Below are positions 17,571 to 25,622 of a stretch of DNA of 64,000 nucleotides, one piece after another. Every line of letters starts with the position of its first letter. Within the stretch, counting starts at the first letter, position 1. A model generated the notes under the pieces. That model saw only the letters and a program-made list of their open reading frames with translations, ran no database searches and was not told where the DNA came from. The translations under genes and the position numbers were made by a program. This DNA comes from a bacterium (GTDB taxonomy: Bacteria; Bacillota; Sulfobacillia; UBA995): positions 1 through 64,000 of the forward strand of contig JAVHLP010000004.1 of the NCBI GenBank assembly GCA_031082145.1. Direction: 5' to 3'.

Positions 17571-18161
17571 TTGTCCCGCCCCCGGGTCCCGCCCGGCCAG
17601 CGCGTCACCCCGGGTTTCCCTATCCTACATCACGGTGGAATCCCGGCCATCAGCCGCCGGGACTGGCGCCTGAGGGTCCACGGCGAGGTGGCGGAGCCGG
17701 TCGAACTGGACTGGGCCGGACTCACTGCCCTACCCGCCACCAGGGTGGAGGCTGACCTCCACTGTGTCACGGGATGGTCCAAGCTGGGTACTGCCTGGGA
17801 GGGGCTTGCCGCCACGGAGCTGGTGCGCCTGGCCCGGCCCCGGTCCGATCATCTGCTGGTGCATGCCCCCGGTGGCTGGTCCACTAACCTGACCCTGGCC
17901 GACTTCACGGCCCCCGGTGTCCTACTGGCCTACCGTCACGAGGGCAAGCTGCTGACACGGGAACACGGCGGGCCGGTCCGCCTGGTCGTACCCCAGCTGT
18001 ACTTCTGGAAGAGCGCCAAGTGGGTCATCGCCGTCGAGTTCACCGCCACCGAGCACCCCGGCTTCTGGGAGAAGGCCGGCTACCACCTGCGGGGCGATCC
18101 CTGGCGGGAACAACGCTACCGCAATGATCCGGCCTGGACGACCGCCCGCCGGCGCCGGTGA
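17571..18161 (+). CDS. sulfite oxidase-like molybdopterin oxidoreductase
   Basis: A 196-residue protein of the YuiH-like branch of the sulfite oxidase family, cytoplasmic because no Tat or Sec signal is visible. The Mo-binding cysteine is in ADLHCVTGWSK near residue 65. HEGKLLTREHGGPVRLVVPQLYFWKSAKWV is the family's C-terminal core (cited in pieces: HEGKLLTREHGGP, LYFWKSAKW). The TTG start at 17571 follows GGGGAGG by about nine bases. Its last 122 bases overlap the convergent glycosyltransferase gene, an unusually long antisense overlap. Confidence 0.85.
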   Translation: MSRPRVPPGQRVTPGFPILHHGGIPAISRRDWRLRVHGEVAEPVELDWAGLTALPATRVEADLHCVTGWSKLGTAWEGLAATELVRLARPRSDHLLVHAPGGWSTNLTLADFTAPGVLLAYRHEGKLLTREHGGPVRLVVPQLYFWKSAKWVIAVEFTATEHPGFWEKAGYHLRGDPWREQRYRNDPAWTTARRRR

Positions 18162-19242
18162 GGACTTGCTCCCACCGCTCGGCCGCGTCCTCCCAGCGGT
18201 AGCGCTCGAGGACCAGTTTCCGGCCGGCCGCACCCATCGCTGCCGCCCGAGCAGGGTGACGGGACAGTAAGGCCAGGGCCTGGGCCAGACCGGCGGTGCC
18301 CCGGACCAGCAGCCCCGTCTCGCCGTGGGTGATCACCTCGCCGGCAGCTCCCCGGGCGAACGCAACCACCGGCAGCGCCGAAGCCATCCCCTCGTAGACG
18401 ACCCGGGCCAGGGCGTCGGTGGGCCGCGAGGGGCAGGCCAGGACGTCGGCTGCCCGGAAGAAGGGGGGCATTTCTTCCGGGGGGATGAAGCCGGTCAGGA
18501 CCGCCCGCCTTCCCAGGCGGGCAGCCATGCGCCGCACCCTCCGGGTGAAGCGAACCGACCGCCGGCGGGGGAGCCAGGCACCCCCACAGAGCAGTAACTG
18601 CACCCCGGGCACCTGCCGCACTGCCCGGAGCAGGCGATCGGGTCCCTTGGCGGGAGAGAAACGGCCTGCGTAGAGGATGACCGGGCGCTCGTCCAGCCCG
18701 TGCCGGCGCCTGAACAGATGCCGGTGGGCCATCTCTGCCTCGCTGACGGGAGGATGGAAGCGGTGGGGGTCAACCCCACTGTGCACGGTGAACGTTTTGC
18801 CGGCGGTCTCCGGGTGCCGGCGCAGGAGCCGGCCCCGCAAGTGCTGGCTGACGGTGACGATGGCCCGGGCCGCCTCTAGGCACCGCCTGGCCTGGCCCCA
18901 TGGCAGCCACTCGTGACGCCGGGTGTGCAGGCTCAGCGCCGCGGGAAGGCCGGCCAGGCCGGGAAGCATTTCCGGCCGGTTGAAGATGACCACCGCGTCC
19001 CAGCCCCCCGATGCCAGGGCGGCCCGGCAGCTCTCGGCGTAGCCGATCCCATCGAGCCGGATGTGGATCAGTCCCGGTCTCTCCTCGCGGGCCGGCAGAG
19101 CGGGGTCGGCGAGCGAGAACAGCGTGACCCGGTGGCGGCCGGCCCACTGCTCGGCCAGGGCGGCAACGGTTGTCTCCACCGCCCCGCCCCGGATGGGAGG
19201 CACCGGCAGGTCGTCCGGGGCCACCAGGCCCAGCCGCATCAC
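18040..19242 (-). CDS. GT4 glycosyltransferase, spore-coat CotSA-like
   Basis: A 400-residue GT-B fold glycosyltransferase family 4 protein. The opening LGLVAPDDLPVPPIRGGAVE resembles the CotSA/YtcC group implicated in Bacillus spore-coat polysaccharide. The donor-binding half contains LYAGRFSPAKGPDRLL near residue 190 and the EX7E-like VVYEGMASALPVVAFARGAAGE near 300. The final 40 residues are Arg/Pro/Gly-rich and run antisense through the convergent oxidoreductase gene, so they may be a late, non-conserved extension. The stop of the upstream GT gene overlaps its ATG by four bases, so the pair is one operon. Confidence 0.85.
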   Translation of the reverse strand: MMRLGLVAPDDLPVPPIRGGAVETTVAALAEQWAGRHRVTLFSLADPALPAREERPGLIHIRLDGIGYAESCRAALASGGWDAVVIFNRPEMLPGLAGLPAALSLHTRRHEWLPWGQARRCLEAARAIVTVSQHLRGRLLRRHPETAGKTFTVHSGVDPHRFHPPVSEAEMAHRHLFRRRHGLDERPVILYAGRFSPAKGPDRLLRAVRQVPGVQLLLCGGAWLPRRRSVRFTRRVRRMAARLGRRAVLTGFIPPEEMPPFFRAADVLACPSRPTDALARVVYEGMASALPVVAFARGAAGEVITHGETGLLVRGTAGLAQALALLSRHPARAAAMGAAGRKLVLERYRWEDAAERWEQVLTGAGGRSSRPDHCGSVVPARDRPAGGSRPSPRSRGARWR

Positions 19243-20396
19243 CGGCGCCGCCGGCGGCCCGACCGCCGGTGCGATCGGGGGAGACGCCGGCGGGAACGGC
19301 GCAACGACCGGGGAACACGCCCGGCGGGGGAAGGGGGCACCGCAGGCAGGTCGGACAAGGCCTCCAGGAAAGCCTCGGCGTGTCGAACGGGGGTGTGATG
19401 CTCGCTCACCCGGGCTAGCCCGTTGTCAATCAGCTGGCGTCGCAGTCCGGCGTCCCGGAGCAGCCGGATGATCTGGCCGGCCGCCTGCAGTGGCCGTCCC
19501 ACCGGGTAGAGCAGGCCGGTGGACCCGTCAACCAGCTCGCGGTTGCCGCCCACCGCCGAACTGACTACCGGGCACCCGCAGGCCATCCCTTCCAGCAGGC
19601 TATTCTGGTAACCCTCGGAGCGGGATGTTGACAGCACACAGCCTCCGGACCGGGCGGTTTCCTGGTACAGGGCAGGCATCGAGTGATGAGGCACGCAGGG
19701 GAGGAGCTTGACCCGGTCGCCGAGGTCACGCCGGGCTACCCTCTCCCGAAACTCCCCCACCTGGCCCGCCACGTTGGTGTCGCCCGCCACCCAGGCTTCG
19801 ACGTCCTCCCCCCGGTCCAGCAGCAGGCGGAGAATCGTCAACAGTTCGGGCCAGTTCTTATTGGCGTCCAGCCGTCCTACCCAGAGCAGGACGGGTCGGG
19901 CCGGCGCCGTGGCCGGGCCGGGGCGGAACAGGGAGACGTCCACGGCGTTGGGCACGACCCGGACGGGGAAGGGCTTGCCCTTCAGGGCGGCCGTAACGAG
20001 GCCTTGGACGTACCGAGAAGGCACGATTATCCCGGCTACCGTCCCCGGAGACAGCCGTGCGCAGGCTCGCAGAGCGATGCGAGCCATTCCCCGGACTTCC
20101 AGGAGAACGGCGCCCGGGTAGCCCATGCGGACCAGGTCGCTCAGGAAGCGATCGCTATTGATCAGGGAGACGACATCGTAACCGCCAGACGTCACAAGAT
20201 GCTGGAACTCCCCGGGGTCCGCGGTGATGTGCAGCGGGAAGCCGTTGTGAGTGTCCATGCCCGCGCCGGCCTGCCGGAACAGTATCTCGCAGTGGACTCC
20301 CAGAGCTCGAAGACCGAGCATCCGGGACCGGGTTGAACTCGAGACCCCACCCAGGTTGGCCCCCCAGGCCACGAAGAGCATCCTGCGCGTTTCCAC
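19239..20396 (-). CDS. GT4 glycosyltransferase with Arg-rich tail
   Basis: A 385-residue GT4 enzyme. The glycine-rich N-terminus (MLFVAWGANLGGVSSSTRSR) and the donor-binding block SEGYQNSLLEGMACGCPVVS are clear. The sequence closely parallels the second half of the GT4-GT4-LamG protein at 43-46 kb. The last 25 residues are strongly basic (runs such as RRSRRRLPRSHRRSGRRRRR), a feature seen in some coat proteins that bind anionic polymers. The start may be GTG 20396 or ATG 20381; neither has a strong ribosome site. First gene of a two-gene operon. Confidence 0.8.
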   Translation of the reverse strand: METRRMLFVAWGANLGGVSSSTRSRMLGLRALGVHCEILFRQAGAGMDTHNGFPLHITADPGEFQHLVTSGGYDVVSLINSDRFLSDLVRMGYPGAVLLEVRGMARIALRACARLSPGTVAGIIVPSRYVQGLVTAALKGKPFPVRVVPNAVDVSLFRPGPATAPARPVLLWVGRLDANKNWPELLTILRLLLDRGEDVEAWVAGDTNVAGQVGEFRERVARRDLGDRVKLLPCVPHHSMPALYQETARSGGCVLSTSRSEGYQNSLLEGMACGCPVVSSAVGGNRELVDGSTGLLYPVGRPLQAAGQIIRLLRDAGLRRQLIDNGLARVSEHHTPVRHAEAFLEALSDLPAVPPSPAGRVPRSLRRSRRRLPRSHRRSGRRRRR

Positions 20397-20577
20397 ACTT
20401 GCCAGGCTATGCGGGGCCGTCCCGCCGTTCCACCGCCGCTGGCGCCGACTGGACCCCTGTCCCGTGCCGGCATGCGACCGATGACCGCCTCCAGTCGGTC
20501 TCCCCGCACCCCAGCGATGCCCTGCGAGGACTCATAGCATGGATTGGACTCAGGGGAGCGAGGGAGGCAGGTCAACG

Positions 20578-21510
20578 ATGCGAGTTGTGGTCACCGGGGG
20601 GTCCGGCTTCATCGGCAGTCACCTGGTAGAGACCCTGGTGAAGCGAGGCAACCAGGTCCGCGTGTTCGACAGGTGGTTATCGCCAGAAATCCGTGACCTT
20701 GCGGCCAGGGGGACGGTCGGCTTCTGCCAGGGAGATGTTCGCGATCCGGGGCAGGTTCGGGCCGCCCTACATGGAGCCGGGCTTGTGTATCACCTGGGTT
20801 CGGTCCTGGGCACCGCCGAGACCATAGAGCGCTACGACCCCTTGTAGGTGGCCGAGACCAACGTGGTGGGCACCTGCCGGGTGCTGGCGACGGCCCGCGA
20901 GTTGGGGGTCTGGCGGGTGGTCTACCCCAGCACCCCTGACGTGCCGTGGCTCAACCCCTACAAGATCACCAAGCAGGCCGCCGAGAGGTTCTGCCAGCTC
21001 TACCACCGGGTTCGGGCTGGAGACGGTTGTGCTGCGCCTGACCAACGTGTACGGGCCCCGTGAGCGGTGGCTACAGGATCCCGCCGGCGCGCCGTTCAAC
21101 TATCAGAAGGTGGTTCCCACCTTCATAGTGCAGGCCCTCGGCGGCAAGCCGCTTCCCGTGTTTGGGGACGGTGAGCAGTCCTCGGAGTACGTGTACGTGG
21201 GTGACGTGGTCCGGGCGATGCTACTGGCGGGTACCCGGCCGGTGGCGGGGGAGATCATCCCTATCGGCACCGGCCGCCCGGTGCGGGTCAGCGAACTGGC
21301 CGACGGATTCTGGCCCTGACCGGCAGCAGGTCACCGCTGGAACTCCTCCCCATGCGGCGGGGTGAGGTCCCAGTGCACATTACGGTGGACCCCCGCCTGG
21401 CCGAGCAGAAGATGGGCTTCGTGGCCTCCGTCGGGCTGGACGAGGGACTCAGACGGACGATCCCCTACTACCGGGAAGCGCTGGGGCGGCCGGGCGCCGC
21501 TCCCGCCTGA
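20578..21510 (+). pseudogene. decayed NAD-dependent epimerase/dehydratase
   Basis: Short-chain dehydrogenase-type sugar epimerase with at least three lesions. The first part (MRVVVTGGSGFIGSHLVETL) has the Rossmann TGGSGFIGSH motif and a good ribosome site. A TAG interrupts at 20845-20847. Reading continues in the same frame (VAETNVVGTCRVLATARELG) until a frameshift near 21,010, after which FGLETVVLRLTNVYGPRE resumes in another frame. A second shift near 21,305 moves the C-terminal part (ILALTGSRSPLELLPMRRGE) into a third frame, ending at 21,510. The active-site region is also shortened: about a dozen residues seem to be missing between YPSTPDV and NPYKITK, leaving the YxxxK motif. An intact paralogue is at 47,982-48,872. 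Assembly error is less likely with so many lesions, but possible. Confidence 0.85.
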
Positions 21511-21571
21511 AGGCAGGATCGCGCGGGCCGGCCGGCGAAAGGCCGTCTCAAACCGGGAGAGGGCTGCGGAT

Positions 21572-22039
21572 ATGGTGCTGGTTGCGCACGCCGCGGTGGG
21601 GGGAGCCCTGGGGGCTTCGGCCGGGCGACGTTCTCCGGCCTGGTCCCCGCTATGGGTGGCAGGCTGGGCCTTGCTCAGCCACGTGATCCTGGACGCGATC
21701 CCCCACTGGGACAACCTCTTCGCGCTGGGTTGGCTCATCGCCGACCTTGCAGCCGCCCTCGCCGTCGCCGCTATCATCGCCCGCCTGGCCCGGACCCCCG
21801 GCAGGGTGTTCTGGGGAGCCTTCCTGGCTTGCCTGCCCGACCTGGAACACCTCCTGGTCGGCTGGCTGTTGCCGCAGCGGATCTTCCTCAGCCACCTGCC
21901 CTGGTTCCCTCACGGCCAGGCGGCCCTGGTGCCCGGGGTGCTCACCCAGCTCCTGGTGGTGATCATGGCCATTGCCTTCGTGGCCCGACAGCGGGCGGCT
22001 GGAGCTCCGGTTGACAGGCCCCCACGGCAGGGCCTATAA
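21572..22039 (+). CDS. membrane protein, YdjM-like metal-dependent hydrolase fold
   Basis: A 155-residue hydrophobic protein with about four transmembrane segments. Conserved-looking polar residues sit within or near the helices: HAAVGGALG, HVILDAIPHWDN and CLPDLEHLLVGW. This pattern of histidines and aspartates resembles the YdjM/LexA-regulated membrane-bound hydrolase family. The function is unknown. ATG 21572 follows GGGAGAGGG. The thrS promoter lies inside its last codons. Confidence 0.55.
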   Translation: MVLVAHAAVGGALGASAGRRSPAWSPLWVAGWALLSHVILDAIPHWDNLFALGWLIADLAAALAVAAIIARLARTPGRVFWGAFLACLPDLEHLLVGWLLPQRIFLSHLPWFPHGQAALVPGVLTQLLVVIMAIAFVARQRAAGAPVDRPPRQGL

Positions 22040-22040
22040 T
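22011..22040 (+). promoter_or_regulatory. sigma-A promoter of the thrS leader
   Basis: TTGACA (22011-22016), an 18-base spacer and TATAAT (22035-22040): consensus hexamers. It overlaps the stop region of the preceding membrane-protein gene and would start transcription near 22,047, just ahead of the T-box stem I. Confidence 0.85.
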
Positions 22041-22059
22041 CAGGTCCAAGCTACTGACT

Positions 22060-22310
22060 CCGGCGATGACGAGGACGAGTAGGGCCGGTGGGCCGGCAGA
22101 GAAGGGGAGCCGTGGCTGGGAGCTCCCCGCGGCGACGACGGCCTGAAAACCCCCTCCGAGCCGCGCGGCGGAAAGGACTTGGGTCCGAGTATGCCGTGCC
22201 GGCCGGTCGCGGCCGTTAACCAAAAACGAGAGGGTCGGGTCCTGTCCCGGCCAAGCAGGGTGGAACCGCGGGAGAAGCGCCCCCCGTCCCTGGGACGAGG
22301 GGCGCTTGAG
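22060..22310 (+). promoter_or_regulatory. T-box riboswitch of thrS
   Basis: A tRNA-sensing leader. Stem I begins with the typical GATGACGAGGACGAGTAG segment (from about 22,065). The T-box sequence AGGGTGGAACCGCG (22,257-22,270) pairs with the uncharged tRNA acceptor end. A GC-rich terminator follows (AGCGCCCC with GGGGCGCT, about 22,276-22,306). The likely specifier is ACC at 22,149-22,151 after GAAA, a threonine codon, consistent with the downstream thrS. After the terminator stem the T-run is very poor. Confidence 0.9.
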
Positions 22311-22346
22311 ATCCCGGCCCGGCGCGGCCGGATGGGGGGGCAAGAC

Positions 22347-24272
22347 ATGAGACTGAAGCTGAGCGGCGGTCCGGCGAGGGAGTTCCGCCAGGGGATCCGG
22401 GTGCGGGAAGTCCTGGAGGCATTGGGGGTCGGCATTGGTCCCCAGGGGGCGGTGGCGGCAAGCCTGAACGGGCGACCGATCGGCCTTGACGGCGTGGTTA
22501 CCGAGAGCGGGGAGATCAGGCCGCTGAGTTTCGCCGACGAAGCGGGGCGGGACGTCTACCGCCACAGCGCCTCTCATGTTCTGGCGCAGGCCGTGACCAG
22601 GCTCTTCCCCGGGGCCAAGCTTGGGATCGGCCCCGCCATCACCGATGGCTTCTACTACGACTTCTACCGGGACGAACCGTTCACTCCCGACGACCTGGCC
22701 CGCATCGAGCAGGAGATGGCCGCCATTGTGGCCGCCGACTACCCCCTGGAGCGGGAGGCGGTGGACCGCGAGGAGGCGTCGCGCTTCTTCACCGAACGGG
22801 GTGAGCAGCTCAAGCTGGAGCTGATCGCTGAACTGGATCCGGCCCAGCCCATCTCGCTGTACCGGCAGGGGGACTTCACCGACCTCTGCGCCGGGCCCCA
22901 CCTACCCTCCACCGGCTGGCTCGGAGCGTTCAAGCTCCTCTCCACGGCGGCGGCCTACTGGCGGGGAGACGAACGGCGGGAGCGGATGCACCGCATCTAC
23001 GGCACCGCTTTCCCCGACCTGGCGTCCCTGGAGCGTCACCTGGAATGGCTGGAGGAGGCCAGGAAGAGGGATCACCGGGCTATCGGCCGCGACCTGGAGC
23101 TGTTCAGCTTCCACGAGGAGGCCGGTGCCGGCCTGGCCTTCTGGCACCCCCGGGGAGGTCGGGTCCGCCAGCTGATCGAGGACTTCTGGCGGGCCGAGCA
23201 CCGCCGGCGGGGCTATGAGATCCTGTTCACTCCCCATATCGCCAAGGCCGACCTGTGGGCGGCGTCCGGGCACCTGGGGTGGTACCAGGAGAACATGTAC
23301 TCCGCCATGGACATCGACGGGGTGGACTACCTCATCAAGCCCATGAACTGCCCTTTCCACTTGCTCATCTACAAGTCGCGCACCCGGAGCTACCGGGAAC
23401 TCCCCCTGCGCTGGGGGGAGCTCGGCACCGTCTACCGCTACGAGCGCTCCGGCGTCCTGCACGGGCTCTTGCGGGTACGCGGTTTCACCCAGGACGACGC
23501 CCACATCTTCTGCCGCCCCGATCAGCTGGAGGACGAGATATTCGGGGTCGTGGACCTGGCCCGCTTCATGCTTGAGTCCTTTGGCTTCAAGGAATTCGAG
23601 GTGGCCCTCTCGGTGCGGGATCCCCACAACAAGGAGAAGTACCTGGGGACGGACGAGGGATGGGCCCAGGCGGAAGCCGCCCTGGAAGCTGCCTTGCGAC
23701 GTCACCGGCTGCCCTACCAGCGGGAAGAGGGAGAAGCCGTCTTCTACGCCCCCAAGATCGACATCAAGCTGATCGACGCTCTGGGCCGGGGCTGGCAGGG
23801 ACCCACCATCCAGGTTGACTTCAACCTGCCCGAGCGTTTTGACCTCAGTTACACGGGAGAGGATGGGCGGCCGCACCGGCCCTTCATGATCCACCGCACG
23901 GTGCTGGGGGCCATGGAGCGTTTCCTGGGCAATCTCATCGAGCACTACGCGGGGGCCTTCCCCTTCTGGCTGGCCCCCGTTCAGGTGAAGGTGTTGCCGA
24001 TAACCGACCGCCAGGTGGGCTATGCCCGGCAGGTGGCCGCCCGGCTGGCCGCCGGAGGAGTCAGGGTGGAGGTCGACGAGCGGACAGACAAGATCGGCTA
24101 CAAGATCCGGGCCGCCCAGATGGAGAAAGTGCCCTACATGCTGGTGGTGGGAGAGCGGGAGGCGGCCGCCGGCACCGTGGCGGTGCGCCACCGCACCCAG
24201 GGCGACCTGGGTCCGAGACCACTGGAGGCCTTCCTGGCCGGGCTGGAGGAGGAGGCCGGTCCCGTTAGCTGA
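22347..24272 (+). CDS. thrS: threonyl-tRNA synthetase
   Basis: 641 residues, cytoplasmic class II synthetase that charges tRNA-Thr. Domain order: TGS (about 1-65); the editing/SAD domain with HSASHVLAQAV near residue 73 and the later CAGPHLPSTG; the catalytic core from about 240, with YLIKPMNCPFH, motif 2 around RYERSGVLHGLLRVRGFTQDDAH and motif 3 near HRTVLGAMERFLG; the anticodon-binding domain from about 540 (LPITDRQVGYARQVAARL). ATG 22347 directly follows a G-rich ribosome site and matches the family start. Expression is controlled by the T-box upstream. Confidence 0.97.
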   Translation: MRLKLSGGPAREFRQGIRVREVLEALGVGIGPQGAVAASLNGRPIGLDGVVTESGEIRPLSFADEAGRDVYRHSASHVLAQAVTRLFPGAKLGIGPAITDGFYYDFYRDEPFTPDDLARIEQEMAAIVAADYPLEREAVDREEASRFFTERGEQLKLELIAELDPAQPISLYRQGDFTDLCAGPHLPSTGWLGAFKLLSTAAAYWRGDERRERMHRIYGTAFPDLASLERHLEWLEEARKRDHRAIGRDLELFSFHEEAGAGLAFWHPRGGRVRQLIEDFWRAEHRRRGYEILFTPHIAKADLWAASGHLGWYQENMYSAMDIDGVDYLIKPMNCPFHLLIYKSRTRSYRELPLRWGELGTVYRYERSGVLHGLLRVRGFTQDDAHIFCRPDQLEDEIFGVVDLARFMLESFGFKEFEVALSVRDPHNKEKYLGTDEGWAQAEAALEAALRRHRLPYQREEGEAVFYAPKIDIKLIDALGRGWQGPTIQVDFNLPERFDLSYTGEDGRPHRPFMIHRTVLGAMERFLGNLIEHYAGAFPFWLAPVQVKVLPITDRQVGYARQVAARLAAGGVRVEVDERTDKIGYKIRAAQMEKVPYMLVVGEREAAAGTVAVRHRTQGDLGPRPLEAFLAGLEEEAGPVS

Positions 24273-24314
24273 AGCTGCTCTGGGCAGGTGACTGTTTGGG
24301 TCCCTGCCCTTGCG

Positions 24315-24331
24315 CTTGACGCCGCGTCAAG
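24315..24331. repeat. perfect 7-bp inverted repeat after thrS
   Basis: CTTGACG and CGTCAAG around CCG, 43 bases downstream of the thrS stop. It could be a weak terminator stem (no T-tract) or an operator for the following gene. The rest of the 220-base gap to the DUF362 gene shows nothing else that I can support. Confidence 0.4.
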
Positions 24332-24494
24332 TTGAATGCTCAACCCGAGGAAGGTGCTAGCCACCGTTCTTGAGTGGACGGCCGGGGCCATGAGGACGGG
24401 AGTACGGGTCGGCCGGCGGCCGTCTTCCTTTGAGCTTGGGCTTGGAGGATCTCCCGGCTCCGGGCAGAACATGCTGGCCGGGGAGGTGGGGGAG

Positions 24495-25454
24495 ATGAGA
24501 CCGGAGGGACCCGGCGGGACGTGTTGGGGGTTCACCCCCGGCCCCGCCGATCTCTGGTCCCTGCTGGCCGCAGCCGGGCCCGCCTTGGCGGGCCGGCGGG
24601 AATTCATCGTCAAGGTCAACTGGTTCACCCCCGACCCGGGCAACTTCACCGGGCCGGTGGCCCTGGACAGGCTGTTGGCGGCTCTGCCCGGACCGGCGAT
24701 GGTCGTGGAGGGGCACTCCTGCGGGCGGACCGACGGTTCCCGCTGGGTGGGGCCGGGTCAGGCCACCGGTGAGGCCCGCGAATGGCTGCGGGAACAGGAG
24801 AGGGAGTTCCTGCGAGGGTCCGGGGTGCGCGCCGTGCTGGACCGGTACGCCGCAACCTACCTGAACGTGACCGAGGAGGTCTGGGCCGGGCGCACGGTGG
24901 AGGAGCCGGTGGTAGCCAGGGCGGTGGGCGACCTCTTGACTTACCCAGAACTGCTGGGTTGCGTTCCCCGGTCTCTCTACGCCCGGCGCGGGCAGGCCCT
25001 GTTCATCAACTTCGCCCGCCTGAAACTCCCTCGTCCCCAGGCCGGCGCCTCCTTCAGCCTGGGGCTCAAGAACCTGTTCGGCCTGATCCCGGAGCCGGCC
25101 CGGACCACCTATCACGCCGACCTGCCGGGTAGCGTCCTGGCCATCAACCGGATCTACCACGCCCTCTTCGACATCGTCACCGTCTGCGAGGGCCTGGAGA
25201 ACGTCGTCGTCTCCCGCCCCGGCGGGACCCACAGGACCGCCTGGGGCGATTACGACCTTCTCGCGACCCCTCCGCTGGCCGTGGCGGGGACTAACCCGCT
25301 GGAGGTGGACGCCATCGCCGCCGGGATCTTCGGCGTCGACATCAGGCAGCGGGCGCTGTTCGGTGAGGCGGCCCGGGTTTTCCCTTCCTGTTCAGAGCGA
25401 ATCCTGGATCAAGCCCGCTCCTTTGGCCGCGAGAACGGGCTGCTGATGGGGTGA
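24495..25454 (+). CDS. DUF362 domain protein
   Basis: About 319 residues similar to DUF362 proteins, a family related to iron-sulfur and cofactor-linked proteins of unknown reaction. Landmarks are FIVKVNWFTPDPGNFT, the LKNLFGLIPEPARTTYH core near residue 190 and INRIYHALFDIVTVCEGLEN. No ferredoxin cysteine clusters are visible, so this is the short form without an Fe-S domain. ATG 24495 lies directly after GGGGAGGTGGGGGAG; ATG 24471 is possible. It opens the accessory interval between thrS and infC. Confidence 0.7.
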   Translation: MRPEGPGGTCWGFTPGPADLWSLLAAAGPALAGRREFIVKVNWFTPDPGNFTGPVALDRLLAALPGPAMVVEGHSCGRTDGSRWVGPGQATGEAREWLREQEREFLRGSGVRAVLDRYAATYLNVTEEVWAGRTVEEPVVARAVGDLLTYPELLGCVPRSLYARRGQALFINFARLKLPRPQAGASFSLGLKNLFGLIPEPARTTYHADLPGSVLAINRIYHALFDIVTVCEGLENVVVSRPGGTHRTAWGDYDLLATPPLAVAGTNPLEVDAIAAGIFGVDIRQRALFGEAARVFPSCSERILDQARSFGRENGLLMG

Positions 25455-25557
25455 GCGATCCCACGGCCCTCAGCGGCGACAAGTAATGGACTGCCTCAGC
25501 GGATTGCCCAGTTAGCTGGATTGCCGCCGTTCGTGGGCCTCCGCTGCCTTGTCCCGC

Positions 25558-25584
25558 ACACCTGGCGCCTCTCAGCATAAGCTG
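25558..25584 (+). promoter_or_regulatory. candidate sigma-K-like promoter of GT cluster
   Basis: AC (25558-25559), a 16-base spacer and CATAAGCTG (25576-25584), close to the late mother-cell pattern AC-N16-CATAnnnTA with the last base different. It lies 39 bases before the start of a predicted coat glycosyltransferase. The motif is short and could occur by chance. Confidence 0.3.
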
Positions 25585-25622
25585 GAAGCCGCATACCGGC
25601 GCGGAAGTGAGAGGACGGCAGC

